Below are positions 45,922-54,835 of a stretch of 64,000 nt of DNA, piece after piece. A program made the translations under genes and the position numbers. Under the pieces are notes generated by a model. It did not search any database. It was given only the letters and a program-made list of their open reading frames with translations, and was not told the origin of the DNA. Within the stretch, counting starts at the first letter, position 1. Every line of letters begins with the position of its first letter. The stretch comes from Rhodobacteraceae bacterium NBU2976 (GTDB lineage Bacteria > Pseudomonadota > Alphaproteobacteria > Rhodobacterales > Rhodobacteraceae): positions 1-64,000 of the forward strand of contig JALPRQ010000001.1 of assembly GCA_023630215.1 (NCBI GenBank). Direction: 5' to 3'.

Positions 45922-48107
45922 TTCTGCCGCCCCAGTCGCATTGCGTTCAGCGAAACCATAATCGAGCTGCCCGACATTGCCAATGCAGCCATCAGGGGCG
46001 TTGCAAAACCCAGCAGCGCAATCGGCACGGCAATCAGGTTGTAAGTCGCGGCAATGGAGAAATTTTCAAGGATCCGGCGCTTCGATGCTTTGGCAAGCCG
46101 CAGGCTGTCCGCCACTTCCCGCAAATCATTGCTGACAAGGATCAGATCGGCGGAGGTCCTGCTGGCATCCACCGCGGTTGATGGGGACATGGAGACGTGG
46201 GCAGACGCGAGCGCCGCGGCATCGTTAAGGCCATCGCCCACCATCAGGACCTTGTGACCGTCTGCCTTCAGCGCATCCAGAATGGCGACCTTTTCAGCGG
46301 GGGTTTTGGCGGCGTGCCAAACGGGAATATCGAGCGCATCCGCGGCGTGGCGGACCGGGGCTTCGGCATCGCCAGACAGAAGTTGCAACTGATACCCTGC
46401 CCCGTGCAGGGACCGGATGGCGGCAGCAGCTTCGGGGCGCAGGTCATCTTCGAAGGTCAGGGCGATGACCCGGTCGCCGATCTTTAGCCAGGCGGTGGTT
46501 TGGGTGGGTGTGTCATCAGTGCCAACCCAAGCGGCGCGGCCCAGCTTCACGTCCTGTCCATTCCACATCGCGCGACTGCCCATGCCGGGCTCTTCGGAAT
46601 GATCCGTGATGGTGGCAACGCCGATTCCGGCAGAGGCCGCCACAATGGCTTTGGACAGGGGATGGGCTGACCCCATTGCCAACGCCTTGGCTATGGCCAG
46701 ATCATCCGGGTCCACCTGATCCGCATTGGTCAAACGCGGGTGGCCGGTGGTGAGTGTGCCTGTTTTGTCAAAGACAATCGTGTCCACTTCTGCCAGCCGT
46801 TCCAGCGCGACGCCTTCTTTTAACAGCACGCCATTGCGGAACAAGCGACCACTGGCAGCGGTAAGAACAGCGGGCACCGCGAGGCCCAACGCACAGGGGC
46901 AGGTGATGATCAGGACAGCGGCGGCGATGTTGATCGCCAGCCGCCAGTCGGATGACCAAAAACCCCAAAACAGGAAGGCGGCGGCAGCCAGAATATGCAC
47001 GAGCGGCGCGTAAATCTTAGCGGCTTTCTCGGCCAGCGAGGTATATTTGTTTTTCGATACTTCTGCCGCCTCGACCAGTCGGGTGATCTGCGTCAGCAGG
47101 GTTTCCTCGCCAATCCCTTCGGCGCGGATCACCAACGGTCCTGTCAGGTTCATCATCCCGGCGATGACATGCGCGCCCTCGCCCACCGCTTCGGGCATGG
47201 TTTCGCCGGTCAGCATAGAGGGGTCGAGTTCCGAGCGCCCGTCTACAACCGTCCCGTCAACGGGAACCCGCGACCCGGCGGCGACGGCGATCAAATCGCC
47301 CTCGCGCACCGCATCCATGGGCACGGTTTCGTGGCTGCCATCAGGCAGAACGCGGGTGGCGCGGTGGACCTCCAACGCGGCAAGTTCCACGGCCGCGGAT
47401 CGCGCGGCGATGCGGGTCCGGTAGTCCAGATAGCGCCCGATCAGCAGGAAGAAGGTCAGCGATAGGGCCGCATCGAAATAGGCATGCTCCCCCCCTTCCA
47501 TCGTTTCCAGCAGCGACACGCCAGAGGCAAGGATCAACGCCAGCGAGATCGGCACATCCATATTTAAACGCCCGACCCTCAGCGCGCTCCACGCATTTTT
47601 GAAAAACGGCATTCCGGCAAAGGCGACGGTCGGCAGGGCGATGGCGGCAGATACCCAATGCATCAGATCACGTGTCGCATCCGTCGCGCCGGACCAGACC
47701 GACACGGACAGCAGCATGACGTTCATCGCGGCAAATCCCGCCACCGCCAGTCGCGCCAGCAGATCACGGCCGTGCTGATCGTTGCGGGTCTTTTCCAGAA
47801 CCGCACTATCCAGTTCCCGCGCCGGGTATCCCCAGTTAGTCAGCAGTTCGATCAGCCGATGTTCGATGCCGGGTATGTCTTCGACCGTGATCGCGACGCG
47901 CTTTTGCGTCAGGTTCACGCGTGCGCCTTTCACCTCTTCCAGATTGCCCAGCCCACTTTCCACACCGGAAATGCAGGCCGCACAATGGATGGTTGGCAGC
48001 GACAACTCCACCCGCCGCAAACTGTCCGACCGCGCCACGCCGAGGGCGGTTTCCCCCTTCGGCATGGCCACGCAGGCCGGACAGACAGCGAGGGAGGTAT
48101 CACTCAT
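45918..48107 (-). CDS. ccoI: Copper-transporting P-type ATPase for cbb3 oxidase assembly (CcoI/FixI)
   Basis: P1B-type ATPase that supplies copper to the cbb3 oxidase. 729 residues. N-terminal CPACVAMP, then a heavy-metal domain with CAACISGVE; membrane helices; TGET; the metal-site CPC in ITCPCALGLAVPAVL; phosphorylation site DKTGTLTTGHP; and the nucleotide domain with GDGLNDAAALASAHVS. It stands between ccoH and ccoS, overlapping both by 4 bases. Membrane location is the cytoplasmic membrane. Confidence 0.96.
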   Translation of the reverse strand: MSDTSLAVCPACVAMPKGETALGVARSDSLRRVELSLPTIHCAACISGVESGLGNLEEVKGARVNLTQKRVAITVEDIPGIEHRLIELLTNWGYPARELDSAVLEKTRNDQHGRDLLARLAVAGFAAMNVMLLSVSVWSGATDATRDLMHWVSAAIALPTVAFAGMPFFKNAWSALRVGRLNMDVPISLALILASGVSLLETMEGGEHAYFDAALSLTFFLLIGRYLDYRTRIAARSAAVELAALEVHRATRVLPDGSHETVPMDAVREGDLIAVAAGSRVPVDGTVVDGRSELDPSMLTGETMPEAVGEGAHVIAGMMNLTGPLVIRAEGIGEETLLTQITRLVEAAEVSKNKYTSLAEKAAKIYAPLVHILAAAAFLFWGFWSSDWRLAINIAAAVLIITCPCALGLAVPAVLTAASGRLFRNGVLLKEGVALERLAEVDTIVFDKTGTLTTGHPRLTNADQVDPDDLAIAKALAMGSAHPLSKAIVAASAGIGVATITDHSEEPGMGSRAMWNGQDVKLGRAAWVGTDDTPTQTTAWLKIGDRVIALTFEDDLRPEAAAAIRSLHGAGYQLQLLSGDAEAPVRHAADALDIPVWHAAKTPAEKVAILDALKADGHKVLMVGDGLNDAAALASAHVSMSPSTAVDASRTSADLILVSNDLREVADSLRLAKASKRRILENFSIAATYNLIAVPIALLGFATPLMAALAMSGSSIMVSLNAMRLGRQK

Positions 48108-48562
48108 TCGACTGTCAACTCCAGCCGGGATTTATAGGGTGTGCCGTCTTCGGCTATCGCATCCACCTTGATCCGCCAATAGCCGGGTTCCAGATTCATG
48201 GGGGCGATATAACCATCCCCAACCGGGGTCAGCGCGGCGATCCGGTCTTCACGCCCATGGGTCAGGCGGCCAACTTCGACGGTCAGTTCGGGCGGGAACA
48301 CCGCGCCACTTTCGGTGGTCAGCGTGAATGTTAGTTCGCCGTCCACATAAGATACTGAGGGAGTCCACCCCAACGCCATTTGCGCCTGCGCTTCGTCGTT
48401 AAAACTTTGCGAGGCGACATAGCTGTTCTTCACCTCTAACCCCGGGAACGTGCCAATAGCGTTAAACAGAAGCGCCATATTGGCCCCGAAAATCACCGCA
48501 AACGCGCTGATGGAGATGATCAGAACCTTGCGGCCGGTAAGCGGTTTGCCCTCGTCAGTCAT
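48104..48562 (-). CDS. ccoH: FixH/CcoH family cbb3 oxidase assembly protein
   Basis: A 152-residue protein with one N-terminal membrane helix (LIISISAFAVIFGANMALLF) and a periplasmic beta-sandwich domain containing SYVASQSFNDEAQAQMALGWTP-type sequence, typical of FixH. It helps assemble and stabilise the cbb3 oxidase. Both ends overlap neighbours by 4 bases, so ccoG-ccoH-ccoI are read as one coupled unit. Confidence 0.93.
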   Translation of the reverse strand: MTDEGKPLTGRKVLIISISAFAVIFGANMALLFNAIGTFPGLEVKNSYVASQSFNDEAQAQMALGWTPSVSYVDGELTFTLTTESGAVFPPELTVEVGRLTHGREDRIAALTPVGDGYIAPMNLEPGYWRIKVDAIAEDGTPYKSRLELTVE

Positions 48563-49995
48563 GGTGCTTTCCCATTGAATACGGTGTCCTCGCTATAGCG
48601 GTCACCATTGGTTAAATCCTCGATCCATAGACGAACCTCGGTCCGGTTGCGACTGGCGGCGGGCTGATCTGGCGCGGCGTCCAGATAGACGCGAACACTT
48701 TCGGTAGAATCCGCCGGGACGGTGATCAGCGCGCCCTCGCTGTTTTGGAGTTCCAAGTCTATCACCGAATCCGCGTTCAAGGAAATCGAGGTGATGTGGA
48801 ACGTCCGTTCCTCGCCATGTTTGTTCAGGACCCGCACGTCATAGGCGTTGCGAATCGTGCCGTCAGACTGGGTGATGAAGACCGGCTGGCGCACTGGCGT
48901 GATATTCAGGCCGATGTCAGACCGGATAAACAACGCCACCAACATGGCAACCCCGACCAGCGACCAGAGGCTGAAATAGAGGATCGTGCGCGGGCGGATC
49001 AGATGTTTCCACATGTTGCGCGGCGGGTTCCCGGCACGTTCCAGCGGTTCGTCATTAGCGGTGATATAATCGATCAACCCCCGCGGTTTGCCGATTTTGG
49101 TCATCACGTCATCGCACGCATCAATACAAAGTGCGCAGGTGATACATTCCAACTGCTGTCCATCGCGAATGTCGATCCCCATGGGGCAGACGGCAACGCA
49201 GGCGTTGCAGTCGATACAATCGCCCAGTTCCTCGGCCCCTTCGGCCTTGCGGTGTTTCCCGCGCGGTTCGCCCCGCCACTCGCGATAGGCGACGGTCATC
49301 GTGTCTTCGTCCATCATGGCGGCCTGAATGCGGGGCCATGGGCAGGCGTAGATACAGATTTGTTCGCGCGCGAACCCGCCGAAGAAAAAGGTGGTGAAGG
49401 TCAGGATCGCAATGGTCGTATAAGCAACCGGATGGGCGGTGAAGGTCAGAAGGTTTTGCAACAGGGTTGGCGCATCGGTGAAATAGAACACCCATGCCCC
49501 GCCCGTGGCGAGGCCGATCATCAGCCAGACGAACCATTTCGTCAGCCTCAAGCGCCACTTCCGGGCATCCCATTTGGCGTTATACAACCGGACCCGCGCG
49601 TTCCTGTCCCCTTCGATCCAGCGCTCCACCAGAATGTAAAGGTCCGTCCAAACGGTTTGCGGACAGGCATATCCGCACCAAACCCGTCCGGCGGCAGAGG
49701 TAAACAGAAACAGGCCAAGCCCAGCCATGATCAGCAGTCCGGCGACGAAGTAAAACTCGTGCGGCCAAATCTCGATCCAGAACATGAAGAAGCGACGGTT
49801 GGCGAGGTCCACAAGCACCGCCTGATCGGGCATATCCGGCCCCCGGTCCCAGCGAATCCATGGGGTGATGTAATAAACCCCCAGCGTCAGCGCCATCAGC
49901 CACCATTTGAGTTGGCGAAATTTACCCTGCACGCGGCGCGGAAAGATGGGTTCGCGGGCAGCGTAGAGTTTCGGGGGACTGTCGTCGGTGCTCAT
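48559..49995 (-). CDS. ccoG: Cytochrome oxidase accessory protein CcoG/FixG (ferredoxin-like, membrane-bound)
   Basis: A 478-residue polytopic iron-sulfur protein. Five membrane segments enclose the cluster motifs CGYACPQTVW and CIYACPWPRIQ, and the ferredoxin-type arrays CIDCNACVAVCPMGI and CITCALCIDACDDVM follow; an IgG-like domain forms the C terminus. It is thought to reduce copper for the cbb3 oxidase. It is the first gene of ccoGHIS, with an FNR-type box centred 69 bases upstream of the start. Confidence 0.95.
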   Translation of the reverse strand: MSTDDSPPKLYAAREPIFPRRVQGKFRQLKWWLMALTLGVYYITPWIRWDRGPDMPDQAVLVDLANRRFFMFWIEIWPHEFYFVAGLLIMAGLGLFLFTSAAGRVWCGYACPQTVWTDLYILVERWIEGDRNARVRLYNAKWDARKWRLRLTKWFVWLMIGLATGGAWVFYFTDAPTLLQNLLTFTAHPVAYTTIAILTFTTFFFGGFAREQICIYACPWPRIQAAMMDEDTMTVAYREWRGEPRGKHRKAEGAEELGDCIDCNACVAVCPMGIDIRDGQQLECITCALCIDACDDVMTKIGKPRGLIDYITANDEPLERAGNPPRNMWKHLIRPRTILYFSLWSLVGVAMLVALFIRSDIGLNITPVRQPVFITQSDGTIRNAYDVRVLNKHGEERTFHITSISLNADSVIDLELQNSEGALITVPADSTESVRVYLDAAPDQPAASRNRTEVRLWIEDLTNGDRYSEDTVFNGKAP

Positions 49996-50057
49996 AAGAG
50001 CCTACCTCTCAAGTGTTTGGACTTGGAACCTTTCTAAAGACGGCAGCGAAGTCCACT

Positions 50058-50071
50058 TTGATTTGGGTCAA
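50058..50071. promoter_or_regulatory. FNR/FnrL-type box upstream of ccoG
   Basis: TTGATTTGGGTCAA differs from the FNR consensus TTGAT-N4-ATCAA by one base (G for A in the right half). It is centred about 69 bases before the ccoG start. Activation of ccoGHIS under low oxygen by FnrL, encoded at 54001-54750, is the likely role. Confidence 0.75.
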
Positions 50072-50118
50072 ACATTACGGTTTTCTGATGCGTCCACGAT
50101 CACATTTAGATGATCACA

Positions 50119-50165
50119 CCGGTTCTGAATGACGGAACCGGCCCCCAAGGGGACCGGTCTTTTTC
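50119..50165. other. Overlapping inverted repeats between ccoG and ccoP
   Basis: CCGGTTC (50119-50125) can pair with GAACCGG (50135-50141). The latter also overlaps ACCGG (50137-50141), which can instead pair with CCGGT (50154-50158) around CCCC-AA-GGGG. The right hairpin is followed by CTTTTTC on the plus strand. The two structures are mutually exclusive. On the minus strand, where ccoP ends, no T-run follows, so termination of ccoNOQP here is uncertain. Confidence 0.35.
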
Positions 50166-50181
50166 GGGACTGGTGGAGCGT

Positions 50182-51051
50182 TTACTCGCCGCCGCCAAGT
50201 TGGTGCACATATACGGCAACCTGGCGGATCTGCGCCTCGGTCAAGCGCCCTTCGGCGGACCAAGCGGGCATGACGCCAAAGCGGGCGTTGACGATCGTTT
50301 CGGTCACGGCGTCCAGACTGTCACCATAAAGCCAGATCGCATCCGTCAGGTTCGGTGCACCAAGTGTCTGATCCCCAGTGCCGTCATCCATATGGCAGGC
50401 GGCGCAATTGTCCATAAAGACAATCTGACCATCGGCCACCAAACTGGCATCGGTTTCTTTGCCCGACAGCGACAGCACATATTGCGCCGCTGCGGCGATT
50501 TCCTCGTCCAGCAGGATATCGCCAAAGGCCGGCATTTCCGAATAGCGGGTGTCAAAATCTTCCTCGGCGCGCACACCATGCGCAATCGTCAGATAGATAT
50601 TTTCGATATCCCCGCCCCACAGCCAATCATTGTCGATCAGCGTCGGATAGCCGGTGTTCCCCTGACCACCTGCACCGTGACACTGGATACAAAAGGTCTG
50701 GAAAACCGCCTTGCCGCCATTGAATGCATAATCGCCAACTTCGGGGTGGCCAACCATTTCGGTCAGGTCCAGACCGTTAAGCGTATCATTCAACGGTGCG
50801 TTTTCGGCGTCCACCGCAGCGATATCCGCTGCGACATCGGCGCGCGAGGAATAGCCAAGCATCCCCTCGGTTGCCCCGGATATCAGAGGCCATGCCGGAT
50901 AGGCGATGGTATAGCCGATAGCCCAGATGATCGTCGCATAAAAGGTCCAGAGCCACCAGCGGGGCAATGGGGTGTTGAGTTCCTCAATCCCGTCCCACTC
51001 ATGGCCTGTGGTTTCGACCTGGGTCTCTTTCTTTTCAGGTTTTCTGGCCAT
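50182..51051 (-). CDS. ccoP: cbb3 cytochrome c oxidase subunit III (dihaem) CcoP
   Basis: Dihaem cytochrome c subunit, 289 residues. One membrane helix (WLWTFYATIIWAIGYTIAYPAWP) precedes two cytochrome c domains with haem motifs CIQCHGAGGQG and CAACHMDDGTGDQ. It passes electrons to CcoO and CcoN. It lies 2 bases downstream of ccoQ. The N terminus with TTGHEWDGIEELNTPLPRWW is the standard CcoP start. Confidence 0.97.
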   Translation of the reverse strand: MARKPEKKETQVETTGHEWDGIEELNTPLPRWWLWTFYATIIWAIGYTIAYPAWPLISGATEGMLGYSSRADVAADIAAVDAENAPLNDTLNGLDLTEMVGHPEVGDYAFNGGKAVFQTFCIQCHGAGGQGNTGYPTLIDNDWLWGGDIENIYLTIAHGVRAEEDFDTRYSEMPAFGDILLDEEIAAAAQYVLSLSGKETDASLVADGQIVFMDNCAACHMDDGTGDQTLGAPNLTDAIWLYGDSLDAVTETIVNARFGVMPAWSAEGRLTEAQIRQVAVYVHQLGGGE

Positions 51052-51053
51052 TT

Positions 51054-51212
51054 TCAGTCCTCCAGATCATCATTACGGAAAGGGATGTCGGCGATATCCT
51101 TGTGGATTTCGCGCGACCCCGGCCGGAAGGCCCAGGCGACAACCCCCAGGAAGATCAGCGTCAACGCCAGTAGCGCCCAGCTGTCGGCAAGTTCGCGTAA
51201 GAAGTGATACAT
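51054..51212 (-). CDS. ccoQ: cbb3 cytochrome c oxidase subunit IV, CcoQ
   Basis: A 52-residue protein with one membrane helix (ALLALTLIFLGVVAWAFRPGS), the normal length for CcoQ. It stabilises the cbb3 complex. The ATG at 51212 follows GGGGGA; the frame extends to 51290, but that part overlaps ccoO and is not CcoQ-like. It lies between ccoO and ccoP as in other proteobacteria. Confidence 0.93.
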   Translation of the reverse strand: MYHFLRELADSWALLALTLIFLGVVAWAFRPGSREIHKDIADIPFRNDDLED

Positions 51213-51222
51213 ATCGTCCCCC

Positions 51223-51948
51223 TTACCGGCTTGCATCTGGTTCGAAGGTCGAGAAATCAACCATCGTGCCCAGAATCTGAAGGTAGGCAATCAGCGCGTC
51301 CATCTCGGTCAGTTCTTCCTGACCATCAAAGTTACGCACCTGTGCACCCGGATAGCGTTCCAACAGCGCGTCCCAATCCCCAAACGGGTCGGTCTGCACC
51401 ATCAGGTCATCCTTCGCGGCTTCGATCATTTCGTCCGTATAGGGGACGCCGACGATCCGGTGGGTCGACAGAAGGTCACCGATATATTCGGTCTCCAGCG
51501 GCCGATCCATCAGGAAGGCATAGGACGGCATCACCGATTCCGGCACCACACCTTGCGGGTAGCTCAGGTGGTCGCGGTGCCATTCGTCGGAATAGCGGCC
51601 ACCAACGCGGGCCAAGTCCGGCCCCGTGCGTTTTGATCCCCATTGGAAGGGATGGTCATACATCGATTCCGCCGCAAGGCTGTAATGGCCATAACGCTCC
51701 ACCTCGTCCCGCAACGGGCGGATCATCTGGCTATGGCAGACATAGCAGCCCTCGCGGATGTAGATGTCGCGGCCTTTCAGCTCCAGCGGGCTATAGGGGC
51801 GCACGCCTTCAACCTTCTCGATCGTGTTCTCCAGATAGAAGAGCGGTACGATCTCGACAATCCCGCCGATGGTAACCACCAGAAAGCTGAGAACCAGGAG
51901 CAGCGTCGCGTTTTTCTCGATCTTCTTATGTTTGTCTAACAAACCCAT
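51223..51948 (-). CDS. ccoO: cbb3 cytochrome c oxidase subunit II (monohaem) CcoO
   Basis: Monohaem cytochrome c subunit, 241 residues. One membrane helix near the N terminus ([22 protein letters not shown]), then the haem motif in [17 protein letters not shown] and the axial methionine region SVMPSYAFL. It lies 12 bases after ccoN and before ccoQ. Full length. Confidence 0.97.
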   Translation of the reverse strand: MGLLDKHKKIEKNATLLLVLSFLVVTIGGIVEIVPLFYLENTIEKVEGVRPYSPLELKGRDIYIREGCYVCHSQMIRPLRDEVERYGHYSLAAESMYDHPFQWGSKRTGPDLARVGGRYSDEWHRDHLSYPQGVVPESVMPSYAFLMDRPLETEYIGDLLSTHRIVGVPYTDEMIEAAKDDLMVQTDPFGDWDALLERYPGAQVRNFDGQEELTEMDALIAYLQILGTMVDFSTFEPDASR

Positions 51949-51960
51949 CGTCAGACCTCC

Positions 51961-53574
51961 TTACTCAGCGGGAACGGCGCTCATCGAACCACGGGGTTGC
52001 CCCGCGCCGACGGCCGTTTTCCAAAGGTTGAAACACATGATCAGAGCCCCTGCGAGATACAGGATCCCGCCCGTTCCGCGCACCACATACATTGGCAGTT
52101 TTGCCGCCGTGGTGTCAGCGAAGGCATTCACAAGGAAGCCCTGATCATCAACTTCACGCCACATCAGGCCTTCCATGATGCCAGTGACCCACATGGAGGA
52201 CGCGTAAAGAACGATACCAATCGTCGCCAGCCAGAAGTGCCAGTTGACCAGACGCAAACTGTAAAGCCGCTCGCGGTTCCACAGGCGCGGGGTCAGGAAG
52301 TAGAGCGCCCCGAAGGTGATCATACCGTTCCATCCAAGCGCACCGGAATGCACGTGACCAATGGTCCAGTCGGTGTAATGCGACAGGCTGTTCACTGCCT
52401 TGATCGACATCATCGGACCTTCGAAAGTGGACATCCCGTAGAAGCCAACCGAGACCACCATCATACGCAAGATAGGGTCGGTCCGCAGTTTGTCCCAAGC
52501 GCCAGACAGCGTCATCAGACCGTTGATCATCCCGCCCCATGACGGCATCCACAGCATGACCGAGAACACCATCCCCAGCGTTTGCGCCCAGTCGGGCAGC
52601 GCCGTGTAGTGCAAGTGGTGTGGTCCCGCCCAGATATACAGGAAGATCAGTGCCCAGAAGTGGATGATCGACAGTTTATAGGAATAGACCGGGCGTTCAG
52701 CCTGTTTGGGCACGAAGTAATACATCATCCCCAAGAACCCGGCGGTAAGGAAGAAGCCCACCGCGTTGTGACCATACCACCATTGTGTCAAAGCATCCTG
52801 CACACCGCTGAACAGCTGCACGGACTTGGACCCAAGGAAGCTGACCGGCACCGCCATGTTGTTAACCAGATGCAGCATCGCGATGGTCACGATGAAGCTG
52901 AGGAAGAACCAGTTGGCGACATAGATATGCGGCTCTTTTCGTTTGAAGATCGTGCCCAGGAAGACGATCAGGTAAACCACCCAGACAATTGTCAGCCATA
53001 TGTCGATATACCATTCCGGCTCGGCATATTCTTTGGACTGGGTGACGCCCAGCAGGTAACCGGTTGCCGCCAGCACGATAAAGAACTGATAGCCCCAGAA
53101 AACGAACCAAGCGGCGTTCCCACCAAACAGGCGCGTCGCACTGGTGCGCTGCACGATATAGAAGGACGTTGCAATCAGCGCGTTACCCCCGAAGGCGAAA
53201 ATCACCGCCGAGGTATGTAGCGGGCGCAACCGACCGAAATTGGCAAACGGTTCGATATTGATCCAGCTTTGGTTGCCAAGATTCAACGCCGGGAAGGCCA
53301 GCTCGAATGCGATCCAGACGCCAACCAGAAATCCAGCGACGCCCCAGAAGGCGGTGGCAATAACCCCGGCCCTTACGACATCGTCCATATATCCGGTCGG
53401 TTTTTCTTTTACCGGTTCCCCGATCCCTTTGATTGTGCGGATCAGCAAATATGCCGCCGCGACAGCAAACAGGATCGCATGAAACTGATAGGCTGCGTCC
53501 CGTCCGAAGTTGGCCGCCAGCGCGGCAAACAACACGACGAGGGCAAGCACAATCACTTTAACACCATTCCACAT
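51961..53574 (-). CDS. ccoN: cbb3 cytochrome c oxidase subunit I, CcoN
   Basis: Catalytic haem-copper subunit of the high-affinity cbb3 oxidase, 537 residues with twelve or more membrane helices. Visible family segments are [51 protein letters not shown] with the copper-B histidine and tyrosine region, and [19 protein letters not shown]. Enables respiration at low oxygen. It is the first gene of ccoNOQP. An FNR-type box lies about 92 bases before its start, so FnrL control is likely. Confidence 0.97.
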   Translation of the reverse strand: MWNGVKVIVLALVVLFAALAANFGRDAAYQFHAILFAVAAAYLLIRTIKGIGEPVKEKPTGYMDDVVRAGVIATAFWGVAGFLVGVWIAFELAFPALNLGNQSWINIEPFANFGRLRPLHTSAVIFAFGGNALIATSFYIVQRTSATRLFGGNAAWFVFWGYQFFIVLAATGYLLGVTQSKEYAEPEWYIDIWLTIVWVVYLIVFLGTIFKRKEPHIYVANWFFLSFIVTIAMLHLVNNMAVPVSFLGSKSVQLFSGVQDALTQWWYGHNAVGFFLTAGFLGMMYYFVPKQAERPVYSYKLSIIHFWALIFLYIWAGPHHLHYTALPDWAQTLGMVFSVMLWMPSWGGMINGLMTLSGAWDKLRTDPILRMMVVSVGFYGMSTFEGPMMSIKAVNSLSHYTDWTIGHVHSGALGWNGMITFGALYFLTPRLWNRERLYSLRLVNWHFWLATIGIVLYASSMWVTGIMEGLMWREVDDQGFLVNAFADTTAAKLPMYVVRGTGGILYLAGALIMCFNLWKTAVGAGQPRGSMSAVPAE

Positions 53575-53658
53575 GTGTCCCTCTTTCGTTTGGGCGGGTG
53601 GATAGACTCCACCCGTATTAATCCACGTTCCTTATGGATGAGTCGGGTGAACGGTGTG

Positions 53659-53672
53659 TTGATCTAGGTCAA
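53659..53672. promoter_or_regulatory. FNR/FnrL-type box upstream of ccoN
   Basis: TTGATCTAGGTCAA matches the FNR consensus TTGAT-N4-ATCAA with one mismatch (G for A at the start of the right half). It is centred about 92 bases upstream of the ccoN start codon. The same mismatch occurs in the ccoG box. Confidence 0.8.
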
Positions 53673-53707
53673 TTCACGCCAGAACCATGTAGAAAAATAT
53701 TGAAAAA

Positions 53708-54001
53708 TCAGACGCGATGTATGCGCAGTGGTTTCGTCGCTTCGCGTGCGATGATCTGTTTGGCCTCCAGATCCAACTGCACGCATTTCAGCCACCAGCC
53801 GGACGTCGCACCACCCGGAAACAGGTTTTGGGGCAGATTTGGTTTTAAGGCGTCTTTCGCATCCGCAACCGTCAGACCGGGGCTACCCTGTGGCAATACC
53901 GCCAGCAATGCGGTTTTCATCGCCTCGTATTTCGCGCGATCAACACGGCTGGTTTTGCCGGGTGTGTTGATATTTTCGACCTCGATCTTGTCGTCAGCCA
54001 T
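53708..54001 (-). CDS. DUF6958-like small protein coupled to fnrL
   Basis: A 97-residue cytoplasmic protein. It reads SRVDRAKYEAMKTALLAVLP, then GLTVADAKDALKPNLPQNLFPGG and GWWLKCVQLDLEAKQIIARE, a small winged-helix-like pattern, with one cysteine. It resembles the DUF6958 family, whose function I do not know. Its ATG overlaps the fnrL stop by one base (TGATG), so it is cotranslated with the oxygen regulator. The next gene on the right of the strand is ccoN. Confidence 0.75.
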   Translation of the reverse strand: MADDKIEVENINTPGKTSRVDRAKYEAMKTALLAVLPQGSPGLTVADAKDALKPNLPQNLFPGGATSGWWLKCVQLDLEAKQIIAREATKPLRIHRV

Positions 54002-54750
54002 CAGTAAGGCATCCCCCCATCGCTATCATCGCCTGCTTCATCCAGAAGAATCGCGAAATCCGGCACGCGGACATGACGGGAATCAATCAGGTCGATGATC
54101 CCCTCTTTCTTCAGCGCGGAAATCTGACGACTGACCGTTTCGATGGTAAGGCCCAGATAATCTGCCATGGCTTCGCGCGTCAGTGGCACGGCAAATTGCA
54201 GACCGTCAACGACGTCCTTGCGTTCCAGCACTGCATTGCGCCGCGCAATAATCGCCAACAGGCTGGCAATTTTTTCGCGCGCAGTCTTACGACCAAGCAA
54301 CAGCATCCATTCCCGCGCCGAGTCCAATTCGTCCAGCGTCATATCCAGCAACCGGTGTTCCAGCGCTGGTGTGGATTTCACCAAATTCTCGAATTCCTTC
54401 TTGCGGAACTGACACATTACCACTTCATGCGCCGCCACGACATCATAAGGCGAGTTGTCCCGCCCCGGACGTCCAACAAAATCAGACGGAAGCAAAAGAC
54501 CAACCATTTGGCGACGCCCATCCGGCAAAGTGCGCGACAGGCTGGCAACCCCGGAAACGACGGACCCGATCATATCGTTCCGCTCTCCGGCCCAGGTGAT
54601 CGTTTCACCGGCCTTATAGGTACGATAGGATTTGATGGCATCCAGTTTAACAAGGTCCGGAGCCTCGCAATAGGCACAGACAGCCCTATGGCGAATTGGG
54701 CATTCCCCACAACGGATATTCGTCTCGACGATCTTGGTAGCAAGATTCAT
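54001..54750 (-). CDS. fnrL: FNR-type oxygen-sensing transcriptional regulator FnrL
   Basis: Crp/Fnr regulator, 249 residues. The N terminus has cysteines at 14, 17, 25 and 28 (NIRCGECPIRHRAVCAYCEA) and another at about 113 (VVMCQFRKKEF), enough for an oxygen-labile [4Fe-4S] cluster. The cyclic nucleotide-like fold is in the middle and the helix-turn-helix is LTREAMADYLGLTIETVSRQ, with the E-x-x-S-R pattern of proteins that read TTGAT-N4-ATCAA. A perfect box lies 44 bases upstream, between it and hemN, so it can regulate itself. Two more boxes precede ccoN and ccoG. Confidence 0.95.
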   Translation of the reverse strand: MNLATKIVETNIRCGECPIRHRAVCAYCEAPDLVKLDAIKSYRTYKAGETITWAGERNDMIGSVVSGVASLSRTLPDGRRQMVGLLLPSDFVGRPGRDNSPYDVVAAHEVVMCQFRKKEFENLVKSTPALEHRLLDMTLDELDSAREWMLLLGRKTAREKIASLLAIIARRNAVLERKDVVDGLQFAVPLTREAMADYLGLTIETVSRQISALKKEGIIDLIDSRHVRVPDFAILLDEAGDDSDGGMPY

Positions 54751-54787
54751 TATTTTCTCCGGACGTTAAGGCAATATCGACTGTTAT

Positions 54788-54801
54788 TTGATCTCGATCA
54801 A
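54788..54801. promoter_or_regulatory. Perfect FNR box in the fnrL-hemN divergent region
   Basis: TTGATCTCGATCAA is an exact match to TTGAT-N4-ATCAA. Its centre is 41 bases before the hemN ATG and 44 bases before the fnrL ATG, almost symmetrical. It probably activates hemN and feeds back on fnrL. Confidence 0.9.
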
Positions 54802-54835
54802 GGCCAGAACATCATACCTGCGCCTATCTGCCCTA

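Noticed and set aside
48745-50037. 430-residue plus-strand frame opposite ccoG
   Set aside because: Antisense shadow of ccoG, which has full cluster motifs and an operon context.
50110-51207. 365-residue plus-strand frame opposite ccoP
   Set aside because: Antisense to ccoP with its two CxxCH motifs; no supporting feature.
54788-54835. TTG at 54788 as the start of hemN
   Set aside because: It lies inside the perfect FNR box; the ATG at 54836 gives the normal HemN N terminus.
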